From: Flavobacteriales bacterium
Lineage (GTDB): Bacteria > Bacteroidota > Bacteroidia > Flavobacteriales_F > PHOS-HE28
Reading direction: 5' to 3'
DNA: 64,000 bases
Assembly (NCBI GenBank): GCA_023957375.1
Contig: JAMLHB010000002.1
Coordinates: 744,001-808,000 of the forward strand
This document shows positions 57,189 through 64,000 of this stretch, piece by piece; positions within the stretch are counted from its first letter, which is position 1; the number at the start of each line of letters is the position of its first letter. A program made the translations under genes and the position numbers. The notes beneath the pieces are model-generated. The model saw only the letters and a program-made list of their open reading frames with translations, did no database searches and was not told where the DNA came from.

Positions 57189-57787
57189 TGCGGAACGGCG
57201 CGACATACTCGGCCATCGTGCTCGCCGGTGGTGCTTCGCGCCGCATGGGATACCCCAAGCCCTGGCTCCGTTGGGATGAGGTGAGCACCTATGCGGAGCG
57301 CATCCTCGGCACCTACCGTGCGCTGGGCCTGCGCGAGCTGGTGCTGGTGCTGAACGCGGAATTCGCGCGGGAACCGTGGCTGCAAGCCTTGGGGCGCACA
57401 AGAAGCATGGCCTCCCTGGTGCTGAACCCGGACCCGGATGCCGGGCGGATGCGCTCGATCTTCCTGGGCATGCGCGCGATCGCTTCGGACAAGGTCTTCC
57501 TGCACAACGTGGACAGCCCCTTCGTGGGCCCCGAGGTGATCCAGGCCTTGATGCGCAACGACGGCGATGAGCAGGTGACCATCCCCGCCAGCCAGGGCAA
57601 GGGCGGGCACCCCGTGCTGGTGAAGGCCGCCGTGAAGCGCGAGATCCTCGCCGCCTACGACCGCCACGCCACCCTGAAGGAGCTGCTGGCCGGGTTTACG
57701 CGCAAGTACGTGGAGGTGTCCTCGCCTTCCGTGCTCGTCAACATCAACACGCCCGCCGACCTCCAACACGGCCATGGACATCCATAA
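57188..57787 (+). CDS. mocA: MocA-like molybdenum cofactor nucleotidyltransferase
   Basis: A 199-residue GT-A fold nucleotidyltransferase of the MobA/MocA group, opening SAIVLAGGASRRMGYPKPWL, with HNVDSPFVGPEVIQAL as the metal-binding acidic segment and ASQGKGGHPVLVKAAVKREI near the end. MocA makes the cytosine-dinucleotide form of the molybdenum cofactor used by xanthine-oxidase-family enzymes, which fits the 4-hydroxybenzoyl-CoA reductase encoded downstream. Overlaps xdhC-like gene by 14 bases. Confidence 0.85.
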   Translation: MRNGATYSAIVLAGGASRRMGYPKPWLRWDEVSTYAERILGTYRALGLRELVLVLNAEFAREPWLQALGRTRSMASLVLNPDPDAGRMRSIFLGMRAIASDKVFLHNVDSPFVGPEVIQALMRNDGDEQVTIPASQGKGGHPVLVKAAVKREILAAYDRHATLKELLAGFTRKYVEVSSPSVLVNINTPADLQHGHGHP

Positions 57788-58544
57788 GGAGATCGAGCAT
57801 GCGCGCAGCGAAGGAACAGCGGCCGCCCTGTGCATCGTGGTGCAGACCAAGGGCTCCACGCCGCGCAAGGCCGGGGCACGCATGCTGGTGTACGCCGACG
57901 GGCGCCTCTCGGGAACCATCGGCGGCGGCAACCTGGAGAAGGCCGTGGTGGCCCATGCGTTCGAGCAACTGCAGGCCGGAACGCCCAAGCTCTTCCGGCA
58001 CGAACTGTTGCAGGAACACAACATGTGCTGCGGCGGCACGGTGGACATCTACATCGAACCCCTGCCCCGCATGAACACGCTGTACCTCTTCGGTGCGGGG
58101 CATGTGGGCAAGGCGCTGGCACGGCTGGCCTCCGAGCTGGACTTCGTGCTCCACGTGATCGACGACCGCCGGGAAGAGCTCGACCGCATCACCACGCCCG
58201 GCGTGCGCAAGGTCCACGGCCAATTCCGCGAAGTGCTGCCCGCCCTGGCCTTCAGCACCAACGCCTACATCGTGGTGATGACCTACGACCACGTGACGGA
58301 CCGCGAGATCCTGGCGCACTGCATCCAGCGGCCGCATGCCTACATAGGCATGATCGGCAGCGAGCGCAAGGCGCGCATCACCAAGCGCATGTTCAGCAAG
58401 GACGGCGTGGCCACCGTGGAACAACTGGACCGTGTGCACATGCCCATCGGCAAGTCCATCGCCGCGGAAACGCCCGAGGAGATCGCCATCAGCATCCTGG
58501 CCGAACTGATCGAAGTGAAGAACAACGCATGCGTGAACAAGTGA
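57774..58544 (+). CDS. xdhC: XdhC/CoxI-family molybdenum cofactor maturation protein
   Basis: A 256-residue chaperone that binds and sulfurates or inserts the molybdenum cofactor into xanthine-oxidase-family enzymes. The N-terminal part has VVQTKGSTPRKAGARMLVYA and LSGTIGGGNLEKAVVAHAFE plus HNMCCGGTVDIYIEPLPR; the C-terminal Rossmann domain reads LYLFGAGHVGKALARLASEL with YIGMIGSERKARITKRMFSK. It is translationally nested between mocA and the SDR gene (overlaps of 14 and 16 bases), pointing to the same reductase target. Confidence 0.9.
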   Translation: MDIHKEIEHARSEGTAAALCIVVQTKGSTPRKAGARMLVYADGRLSGTIGGGNLEKAVVAHAFEQLQAGTPKLFRHELLQEHNMCCGGTVDIYIEPLPRMNTLYLFGAGHVGKALARLASELDFVLHVIDDRREELDRITTPGVRKVHGQFREVLPALAFSTNAYIVVMTYDHVTDREILAHCIQRPHAYIGMIGSERKARITKRMFSKDGVATVEQLDRVHMPIGKSIAAETPEEIAISILAELIEVKNNACVNK

Positions 58545-59263
58545 CCATCATCACCGGCGCGGCCAAGGGCATCGGGGCCGCCATCGCCACCCGGCTGGTG
58601 GCCGAAGGGCATGTCGCCGTGCTGCTCGACGTGGACGACAAGGCCGGCAACGCACTGGCGGCGCAGCTGGGCCGGCAGGCGCACTTCCTCCATGCCGACA
58701 TCACCGATGAGCGCAGGGTGGGCGAAACCTTCGGAACGGTGATGGACCGCTTCGGTCGCGTAGACACGCTGGTGAACAACGCCGGCATCGCAAAGGACAA
58801 CGTGATCTGGAAGATGCCCACCGAGGACTTCGACAGCGTGGTGGACATCAACCTGAAGGGCACCTGGCTGATGTGCAAGCACGCCGCCATCGTGATGCGG
58901 CAGCAGCAGCATGGCCGCATCGTGAACCTGGCCTCGCGTGCATGGCTGGGCAACCCCGGCCAAACGAACTACTCCGCGTCGAAGGCCGGTGTGATCGGCC
59001 TCACCCGGGCCCTCGCCCTGGAACTGGGCAAGCACGGGGTGATGGTGAACGCCGTGGCGCCGGGCTTGATCGACACGCCGCTCACCCAAGCGCTCACCGC
59101 GGAAGTGAAGCAACGGCTGATCGCCACGCAGCCCCTGCGCACCATGGGCCGACCCGAAGACATCGCGCAGGTGGTGGCCTTCCTCTGCGACGAACGCACC
59201 AAGTACATCACCGGCCAGACGCTTTACGTGGACGGCGGCAAGAGCATCGGCGCCGGACTATGA
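58529..59263 (+). CDS. Short-chain dehydrogenase/reductase (FabG-like)
   Basis: A 244-residue SDR. The NAD(P) turn is TGAAKGIGAAIATRLVAEG, NNAGIAKD is the structural motif, and the catalytic Ser/Tyr/Lys are in NLASRAWLGNPGQTNYSASK. The closing GQTLYVDGGKSIGAG is typical. The aspartate at the end of the second strand (LLDVDDKAG) favours NAD. It may act as a 3-hydroxyacyl-CoA dehydrogenase (for example on 3-hydroxypimeloyl-CoA) in this pathway; the exact substrate is unknown. Overlaps the xdhC gene by 16 bases. Confidence 0.85.
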   Translation: MREQVTIITGAAKGIGAAIATRLVAEGHVAVLLDVDDKAGNALAAQLGRQAHFLHADITDERRVGETFGTVMDRFGRVDTLVNNAGIAKDNVIWKMPTEDFDSVVDINLKGTWLMCKHAAIVMRQQQHGRIVNLASRAWLGNPGQTNYSASKAGVIGLTRALALELGKHGVMVNAVAPGLIDTPLTQALTAEVKQRLIATQPLRTMGRPEDIAQVVAFLCDERTKYITGQTLYVDGGKSIGAGL

Positions 59264-59287
59264 TCCACCGCAACTGAAGCAACAGGG

Positions 59288-62065
59288 ATGGAGACCATAC
59301 GATTGATCGTCAACGACAGGCAGCACGACCTGGTGGTGCATCCGCACGAGACCCTGGCGCAGGTGCTGCGCGACCGCATCCAGCTCACCGGCACCAAGCT
59401 GGGCTGCGAGCAGGCCAGTTGCGGGGCCTGCACCGTATGGGTGGACGGGCAGGTGGTGCAGAGCTGCATCACCCCGGTGATGCGCGTCAACGGCAGCCGG
59501 ATCACCACCATCGAAGGCATCGCGCCGGAAGGCGGCGGCCTGCACCCTTTGCAAGAGAAGTTCGTGGAGAAGGGCGCCATCCAGTGCGGGTACTGCACGC
59601 CCGGCATGATCATGACCACGCTGCACTACCTGGAGCAGCATCCCCACCCCACGCGCGACGAGATCAAGGAAGCGCTCTCGGGCAACCTCTGCCGCTGCAC
59701 CGGCTACAAGAAGATCATCGATGCCGTGGAGGCGCACGTGCGCAATGAACCTTCGGCAAAACAGGCGGGCGACGAGTTCAAGATGGTGGGCCACGGCAGG
59801 CCGTACACCGAGGCCGGCCGCAAGGCGTGCGGCTCCGCCGAATACGCCGACGACATCAAGGTGAAGAACGCGCTGCACTGCCGCTTCCATCGCAGCACCC
59901 ACGCCCACGCCCGCATCAAGCGGGTGCACATCGATGCGGCACTGGCCCTGCCCGGCGTGCGCGCCGTGATCACCGGCAAGGAGCTGCCCGTCACCTTCGG
60001 CGTGCTGCCCATCTCCGAGGACGAGACGGCCATGGCCGTGGACAAGACACGCTACATCGGCGAGATCGTGGCCGCCGTGGCCGCCGACACCCCTGCCATC
60101 GCCGCGCGGGCCTGCGCGCTCATCCGGGTGGAGTACGAGCCGCTGCGCGCCTTCTTCGACATGGCGGAATCCTGCGAGGACGTGGGCTCCGACGAGAAGA
60201 TCCATTCCCATGGCCGCTTCAACAACAACATCCACAAGAAGGCCGAGCTCCGCTTCGGCGACCAGCAGGAAGGGCTGAAGCGCGCGGTGCACACCGCCAG
60301 CGCCGAGCTCGAGTTCCAGGGCATCAACCACGGCTTCACCGAGCCGCACGCCGCCACGGCCTGGTGGGACGAGAACGGCCTCACCATCATCACTGCCACG
60401 CAGGTGCCCCACTACCTGCACCGCTACCTGGCCAAGGTGCTGGAGGTGCCCATGAACCGCTTGCGCGTCATCAAGCCCTTCGTGGGCGGCGGCTTCGGCG
60501 GCAAAAGCGATCCCTTCCCCCACGAGATCATCATCGCGCACCTGGCGCGCAAGACCGGCCGCCCGGTGAGCACCCGCCTCAACCGCGAGGAGGTCTTCCT
60601 CACCAACCACGGCCGCCACCCCACGCGCATGAGCATGCATATGGGCATGGACGCCGACGGGCGCTTCGAGGTGCTCGACGCCGACGTGATCATCGACGGC
60701 GGTGCCTACGGCAGCTTCGGGGTGGTCACCTCCTACTACAACGGCGTGCTGCTGCAGGCCCCGTACAAGATCGACAACTTCGGCTTCCGCACGCGGCGTG
60801 TATACACCAACAAGCCGCAATGCGGCGCCATGCGCGGCCACGGCGCCGTCAACTCGCGCTTCGCCGTGGAGACCCTCATCGACCGCCTCGCCGAGCAGGC
60901 CGGCATGGACCCCTGCGAACTGCGCCTGCGCAACTTCCTCGACGAGTATTCCATGACCGTGGGCCAGTACCGCATCACTTCCAACGGCAGCACGCTGGCG
61001 CTGAAGAGCGCGATGGAACGTTCCGGCTGGAAGGACAAGCACCGCAAGCTGCCGCGCGGGCGGGGCATCGGCGTGGGCTGCGGCTTCTTCATCAGCGGCA
61101 GCGCATTGCCGATCCACTGGAACGAGTACCCGCAATCGGTGGTGCACTTGAAGGTGGACCTCGATGGCCGCGTGCTGGTCACCTCCGGCGCCAGCGACAT
61201 CGGCCAGGGCAGCGACACCATGCTGGCCATGGTGGTGGCCGAGGTGCTGGGCCTTAGCCTGGACAACGTGCAGGTGGTGGCAGCCGACACGCTGCTCACG
61301 CCCATCGACCTGGGCAGCTACTCCAGCCGTGTCACCTTCATGGCGGGCAACGCCGCGAAGATGGCCGCCGAACGCCTGCGCGAGCAGGTGCTGGACGCCG
61401 TGGTGCGCATCACCGGCGCGGAGCGCACGGAGCTCAACTTCCAGCGCGAGCGCGTCTTCACCAACGACGGCAAGGTGGACCACAGCTGGCACGAGGCCAT
61501 TGAGATGGCCACGCGCAAGGTGGGCGCCCTCAACGCCACGGGCCACTACAACTCGCCCAAGCTCGGCGGCGACTTCAAGGGCGCGGGCGCGGGCCTCAGC
61601 CCCTCGTACAGCTTCGGCTCCGTGGTCGCCGAGGTGGACGTGAACGAACACACTGGCCATGTGCGCGTGGTGGACCTCTGGGGCGCGCACGACGCCGGCA
61701 AGGCCCTGAACCCGCTCGCCGTGGAAGGACAGCTCGAAGGCTCGTGGCACATGGGCCTGGGCCAGGCCATGAGCGAGCAGATGAAGTACTACGAGGGCCT
61801 GCTGGTGAACGCCAACCTGGTGGACTACAAGATCCCCACCACCATGGACACGCCGGAGATCCACACGGAGATCATCGAATCCATGGACCCCGAGGGGCCG
61901 TTCGGCGCGAAGGAATGCGGCGAGGGTGCCCTGCACCCGGTGATCCCCGCCATCGCCAACGCCATATACGACGCCATCGGCGTGCGCATCACCTCGCTGC
62001 CCATGACCCCCGAGGTGGTGCTCAACGCGATCAAGCAACAACGCAAGCAAGCCGCCGAAGCATGA
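59288..62065 (+). CDS. hcrCA: 4-hydroxybenzoyl-CoA reductase, fused [2Fe-2S] (HcrC) and molybdenum (HcrA) subunits
   Basis: A 925-residue xanthine-oxidase-family fusion, close to the summed lengths of HcrC (about 160) and HcrA (about 770). Residues 1-160 hold two [2Fe-2S] sites: LGCEQASCGACTVWVDGQ...C and IQCGYCTPGMIMT with GNLCRCTGYKKI. From about 165 the molybdenum part has GFGGKSDPFPHEIIIAHLAR, CGAMRGHGAVNSRFAVETLI, SDIGQGSDTMLAMVVAEVLG and the catalytic Glu in FGAKECGEGALHPV. It removes the para-hydroxyl from 4-hydroxybenzoyl-CoA to give benzoyl-CoA. Assignment rests on the HcrB partner's iron-sulfur loop and pathway context. Overlaps hcrB by 4 bases. Confidence 0.87.
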   Translation: METIRLIVNDRQHDLVVHPHETLAQVLRDRIQLTGTKLGCEQASCGACTVWVDGQVVQSCITPVMRVNGSRITTIEGIAPEGGGLHPLQEKFVEKGAIQCGYCTPGMIMTTLHYLEQHPHPTRDEIKEALSGNLCRCTGYKKIIDAVEAHVRNEPSAKQAGDEFKMVGHGRPYTEAGRKACGSAEYADDIKVKNALHCRFHRSTHAHARIKRVHIDAALALPGVRAVITGKELPVTFGVLPISEDETAMAVDKTRYIGEIVAAVAADTPAIAARACALIRVEYEPLRAFFDMAESCEDVGSDEKIHSHGRFNNNIHKKAELRFGDQQEGLKRAVHTASAELEFQGINHGFTEPHAATAWWDENGLTIITATQVPHYLHRYLAKVLEVPMNRLRVIKPFVGGGFGGKSDPFPHEIIIAHLARKTGRPVSTRLNREEVFLTNHGRHPTRMSMHMGMDADGRFEVLDADVIIDGGAYGSFGVVTSYYNGVLLQAPYKIDNFGFRTRRVYTNKPQCGAMRGHGAVNSRFAVETLIDRLAEQAGMDPCELRLRNFLDEYSMTVGQYRITSNGSTLALKSAMERSGWKDKHRKLPRGRGIGVGCGFFISGSALPIHWNEYPQSVVHLKVDLDGRVLVTSGASDIGQGSDTMLAMVVAEVLGLSLDNVQVVAADTLLTPIDLGSYSSRVTFMAGNAAKMAAERLREQVLDAVVRITGAERTELNFQRERVFTNDGKVDHSWHEAIEMATRKVGALNATGHYNSPKLGGDFKGAGAGLSPSYSFGSVVAEVDVNEHTGHVRVVDLWGAHDAGKALNPLAVEGQLEGSWHMGLGQAMSEQMKYYEGLLVNANLVDYKIPTTMDTPEIHTEIIESMDPEGPFGAKECGEGALHPVIPAIANAIYDAIGVRITSLPMTPEVVLNAIKQQRKQAAEA

Positions 62066-63021
62066 ACGCCGCAACACTCCACACCGCCGAGGCGAAGTAC
62101 CTGCTGCCGGGCTCGTTGCGCGAAGCCGCCGACATGGCCGCGGAGCACCAAGACCACTTCCGCTTTGTGGCCGGCGGCACCGACGTGCTCGTGAACCGCT
62201 TCCAAGGCAACGAGGCCTCCGCCTGCCTCATCGACCTGGGCCGCATCCCGGATCTCCAGGGCATCGCGCGGGCCGATGGTCACCTGCGCATCGGTGCGCT
62301 GGAAACGCTGGACCGCCTCCAGGGCGACCCGCTGGTGCTGGCGGAAGCACCCATGCTCGCCGAGGCCGCGCGGTCCGTGGGCGCGCCCCTGCTGCGCAAG
62401 GCCGCCACCCTCGGCGGCAACGTGCTCTGCGAGAACCGCTGCCTGTACTACAACCAGTCGGAGTGGTGGCGCGAGTCCGTGGGCTACTGCCTGAAGTGCA
62501 ACGGCGACATCTGCATCGCCACCGGCGGCCGCAACGCCTGCTTCTCCGAACTGGTCTCCGACACCGCCCCGGCCTTGATCGCACTGGACGCCGAGATCGA
62601 GTACGCCGATGGCCAAGCAGTGACGCGCACGCCACTGGAGCGCATCTACACCGGCGACGGCGTGGCCCCGCGCAACCTCCCGCCCACCGCCATCGTCACC
62701 GCGCTGCGGCTGCCGCTGGAGCGCGGCTTCACCTGGGCCTTCCACAAGCTGCGCGGGCGCCAAAGCCTCGAATTCACCTCGCTCACCACGGCCATGACCC
62801 TGGACAGCGGCGGCCGCATCAAGGTGGCCATGGCCGGCGTGGATCCCCGGCCGGTGGTGGTGGAAGCCGCGGCCACCGACGATCCCGAGGCCGTGATCCG
62901 CAAGGCCATCAAGGGCGCGCGCGCCATCGACAACGACATGTTCACCCGCCTCTACCGCCGCGAGATGATCGGCGTGTACCTGCGCGACAGCTTCAACACC
63001 GTCACCGCCGCGCGCATGTGA
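62062..63021 (+). CDS. hcrB: 4-hydroxybenzoyl-CoA reductase, FAD/[4Fe-4S] beta subunit
   Basis: A 319-residue CO-dehydrogenase-type flavoprotein. FAD-binding segments are RFVAGGTDVLVNRFQGN and AATLGGNVLCENRCLYY. The diagnostic feature is an inserted loop with Cys 127, 143, 151 and 160 (spacings 16, 8, 9), which are the spacings I recall for the extra [4Fe-4S] cluster of the Thauera enzyme; this loop is absent from ordinary xanthine dehydrogenases. The cluster allows electron flow from ferredoxin toward the substrate. ATG 62062 overlaps the hcrCA stop. Confidence 0.9.
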   Translation: MNAATLHTAEAKYLLPGSLREAADMAAEHQDHFRFVAGGTDVLVNRFQGNEASACLIDLGRIPDLQGIARADGHLRIGALETLDRLQGDPLVLAEAPMLAEAARSVGAPLLRKAATLGGNVLCENRCLYYNQSEWWRESVGYCLKCNGDICIATGGRNACFSELVSDTAPALIALDAEIEYADGQAVTRTPLERIYTGDGVAPRNLPPTAIVTALRLPLERGFTWAFHKLRGRQSLEFTSLTTAMTLDSGGRIKVAMAGVDPRPVVVEAAATDDPEAVIRKAIKGARAIDNDMFTRLYRREMIGVYLRDSFNTVTAARM

Positions 63022-63053
63022 ACGCGGCTCTTGAACACATAACCTCAGATGCC

Positions 63054-63584
63054 ATGAACGAACCAATGACCATGATGCTCGCCGAGCACGAAATGATCCA
63101 ACGCGCCGGTAAGATCATCGACGCCCTGGCCAACAGCTGGGAGAAGGATGCCGCGCAGTTTGAACAGGCCGTGCGCAACCTGGTGGAGTTCTTCCGCGAG
63201 TACGCCGACGGCTTCCACCACCGCAAGGAGGAGGAGGTGCTCTTCCCCGCCCTGCGCGACCACCCGGAGTTCGTGATCCCCGAGATGATCGACTCGCTCA
63301 TGCAGCACCACGAGGAGTTCCGCGAGTACACCGCCGACATCGAGCAGGCCCTGGCCGATGCGGACCATGCCCAGGCGCACAAGCTGCTCACCCGCTACAT
63401 GCGCGACCTGGAGGACCACATCTCCGCCGAGAACGACGAGCTCTTCGTGCTGGCCGAGAACCTGTTGGGCAAAAAAGAGCGCGAGGACGTGTACTTCCGC
63501 TTCATGGACATCGACCGCCAACTGGGAGAAGACCGCAAGAAGGAGCTGGAGGACATGCTGGCGGCGGTGAAGGTGGAAGGGTGA
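63054..63584 (+). CDS. Hemerythrin-like domain protein
   Basis: A 176-residue helical-bundle protein with the carboxylate/His di-iron pattern: LAEHEMIQRAGKIIDAL (His 10), FHHRKEEEVLFPAL (His-His and Glu), QHHEEFREYTADIEQA and DHISAENDELFVLAENLL. Such proteins bind oxygen, NO or iron. It starts 32 bases after hcrB on the same strand, so it may be co-expressed with the anaerobic enzymes and protect or sense; that is inference. Confidence 0.85.
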   Translation: MNEPMTMMLAEHEMIQRAGKIIDALANSWEKDAAQFEQAVRNLVEFFREYADGFHHRKEEEVLFPALRDHPEFVIPEMIDSLMQHHEEFREYTADIEQALADADHAQAHKLLTRYMRDLEDHISAENDELFVLAENLLGKKEREDVYFRFMDIDRQLGEDRKKELEDMLAAVKVEG

Positions 63585-63603
63585 GCCACACCCCTTTCGG
63601 GCC

Positions 63604-63942
63604 ATGAACGCATCCGGCAAGCTGGCATGGATCAAGGTGGTGCATACCGCCATTTGGGCGGTGCTCAGCACGGTGATCTTCTACCTGCTGTACGCGGTGA
63701 TCACCGGCCGCCTCGACCAGTGGTTCTGGTGGGGCCTGGGGTTGGTGGGGATCGAGGTGCTCACGTTGTTGGCTTTCGGCATGAGCTGCCCGCTCACCGT
63801 ACTGGCGCGGAGGCTGTCGGGATCGCAACGGGCCAACTTCGACATCTACCTGCCCGAGTGGCTGGCCCGCCACAACAAAACCATCTGCTCCGCGATCCTG
63901 TTTGTGGTGCTGGTGGGCATGGCGTGGCGGTTGCTGAAGTAG
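63604..63942 (+). CDS. Small three-helix membrane protein
   Basis: A 112-residue membrane protein with helices at about 9-32 (VVHTAIWAVLSTVIFYLLYA), 42-60 and 92-108 (TICSAILFVVLVGMAWRLLK). A conserved-looking cytoplasmic or periplasmic segment CPLTVLARRLSGSQRANFDI precedes the last helix. I do not assign a family. It starts 19 bases after the hemerythrin gene and ends the run of same-strand genes. ATG 63960 may open another gene cut by the window end (MNRNRPELKKLNA); 58 bases are too few to judge. Confidence 0.6.
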   Translation: MNASGKLAWIKVVHTAIWAVLSTVIFYLLYAVITGRLDQWFWWGLGLVGIEVLTLLAFGMSCPLTVLARRLSGSQRANFDIYLPEWLARHNKTICSAILFVVLVGMAWRLLK

Positions 63943-64000
63943 CAGATTGGTTTGGTCCAATGAATAGGAACCGACCGGAACTGAAGAAGCTCAACGCTCC

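Noticed and set aside
59258-62077. 939-residue minus-strand frame over hcrCA
   Set aside because: Shadow frame; the plus strand has complete 2Fe-2S and molybdenum motifs.

Overview
The window is a 64 kb GC-rich bacterial chromosome segment, most likely from a high-GC member of the Bacteroidota. Supporting signs are a secreted beta-helix protein ending in a type IX-like sorting domain, the short NuoG form, a DUF4175 giant coiled-coil protein, a YwqK/MORN-type protein, and several -7 elements of the Bacteroidota type (TAnnTTTG) lying only a few bases upstream of start codons. No rRNA or CRISPR array is present; there is one tRNA-Ala(GGC). The window opens inside atpA and ends just after a small membrane protein gene. 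|| Region 1 (1-33.0 kb) is mostly core genome: atpA (3' part) and atpG; a secreted beta-helix protein; a leftward tetR-tolC-hlyD-RND efflux operon with a strong candidate operator; a DUF4175 protein with an anti-sigma-type ATPase and ybeY; a class II glutamine amidotransferase; a hairpin repeat array before a DUF1003 protein; nuoGHI; a TMEM175-type channel; DinB; msrB; sufB; a lipoprotein serine hydrolase; rpoN; a lolD-type ABC ATPase; an HD domain fused to polyphosphate kinase 1; and a SiaB-type kinase. || Region 2 (33.0-38.2 kb) is a rearranged accessory strip: an aldehyde dehydrogenase, a tandem duplication of a ydeI/SRPBCC pair of which one copy is a remnant, two inverted-repeat elements (one a 161 bp MITE with a TAA target duplication that breaks a nucleotidyltransferase gene), another SRPBCC fragment, a frameshifted transposase fragment, and two 53-codon genes. 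|| Region 3 (38.2-63.0 kb) is the striking part: nineteen same-strand genes with gaps of at most 24 bases and many start/stop overlaps, apparently one operon for anaerobic degradation of aromatic acids. It encodes a class I ATP-dependent benzoyl-CoA reductase (four subunits), an acyl-CoA ligase, the dienoyl-CoA hydratase / 6-hydroxy-enoyl-CoA dehydrogenase / ring-opening hydrolase trio, a thiolase, a fused hydroxyacyl-CoA dehydrogenase-enoyl-CoA hydratase, a 2-oxoacid:ferredoxin oxidoreductase (KorAB), and a 4-hydroxybenzoyl-CoA reductase (HcrC-HcrA fusion plus HcrB) with two molybdenum-cofactor helpers. KorAB would supply reduced ferredoxin to the ATP-driven ring reductase, 4-hydroxybenzoyl-CoA reductase would feed benzoyl-CoA into it, and the beta-oxidation genes would process the opened ring. 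|| Inside this operon is the best candidate for an undescribed system: a lone second reductase/dehydratase-type iron-sulfur subunit overlapping a gene that fuses a ketopantoate-reductase-type NAD(P) dehydrogenase to a BcrA/HgdC-type ATPase activator, directly after the CoA ligase. A hemerythrin-domain gene and a small membrane protein gene close the operon.
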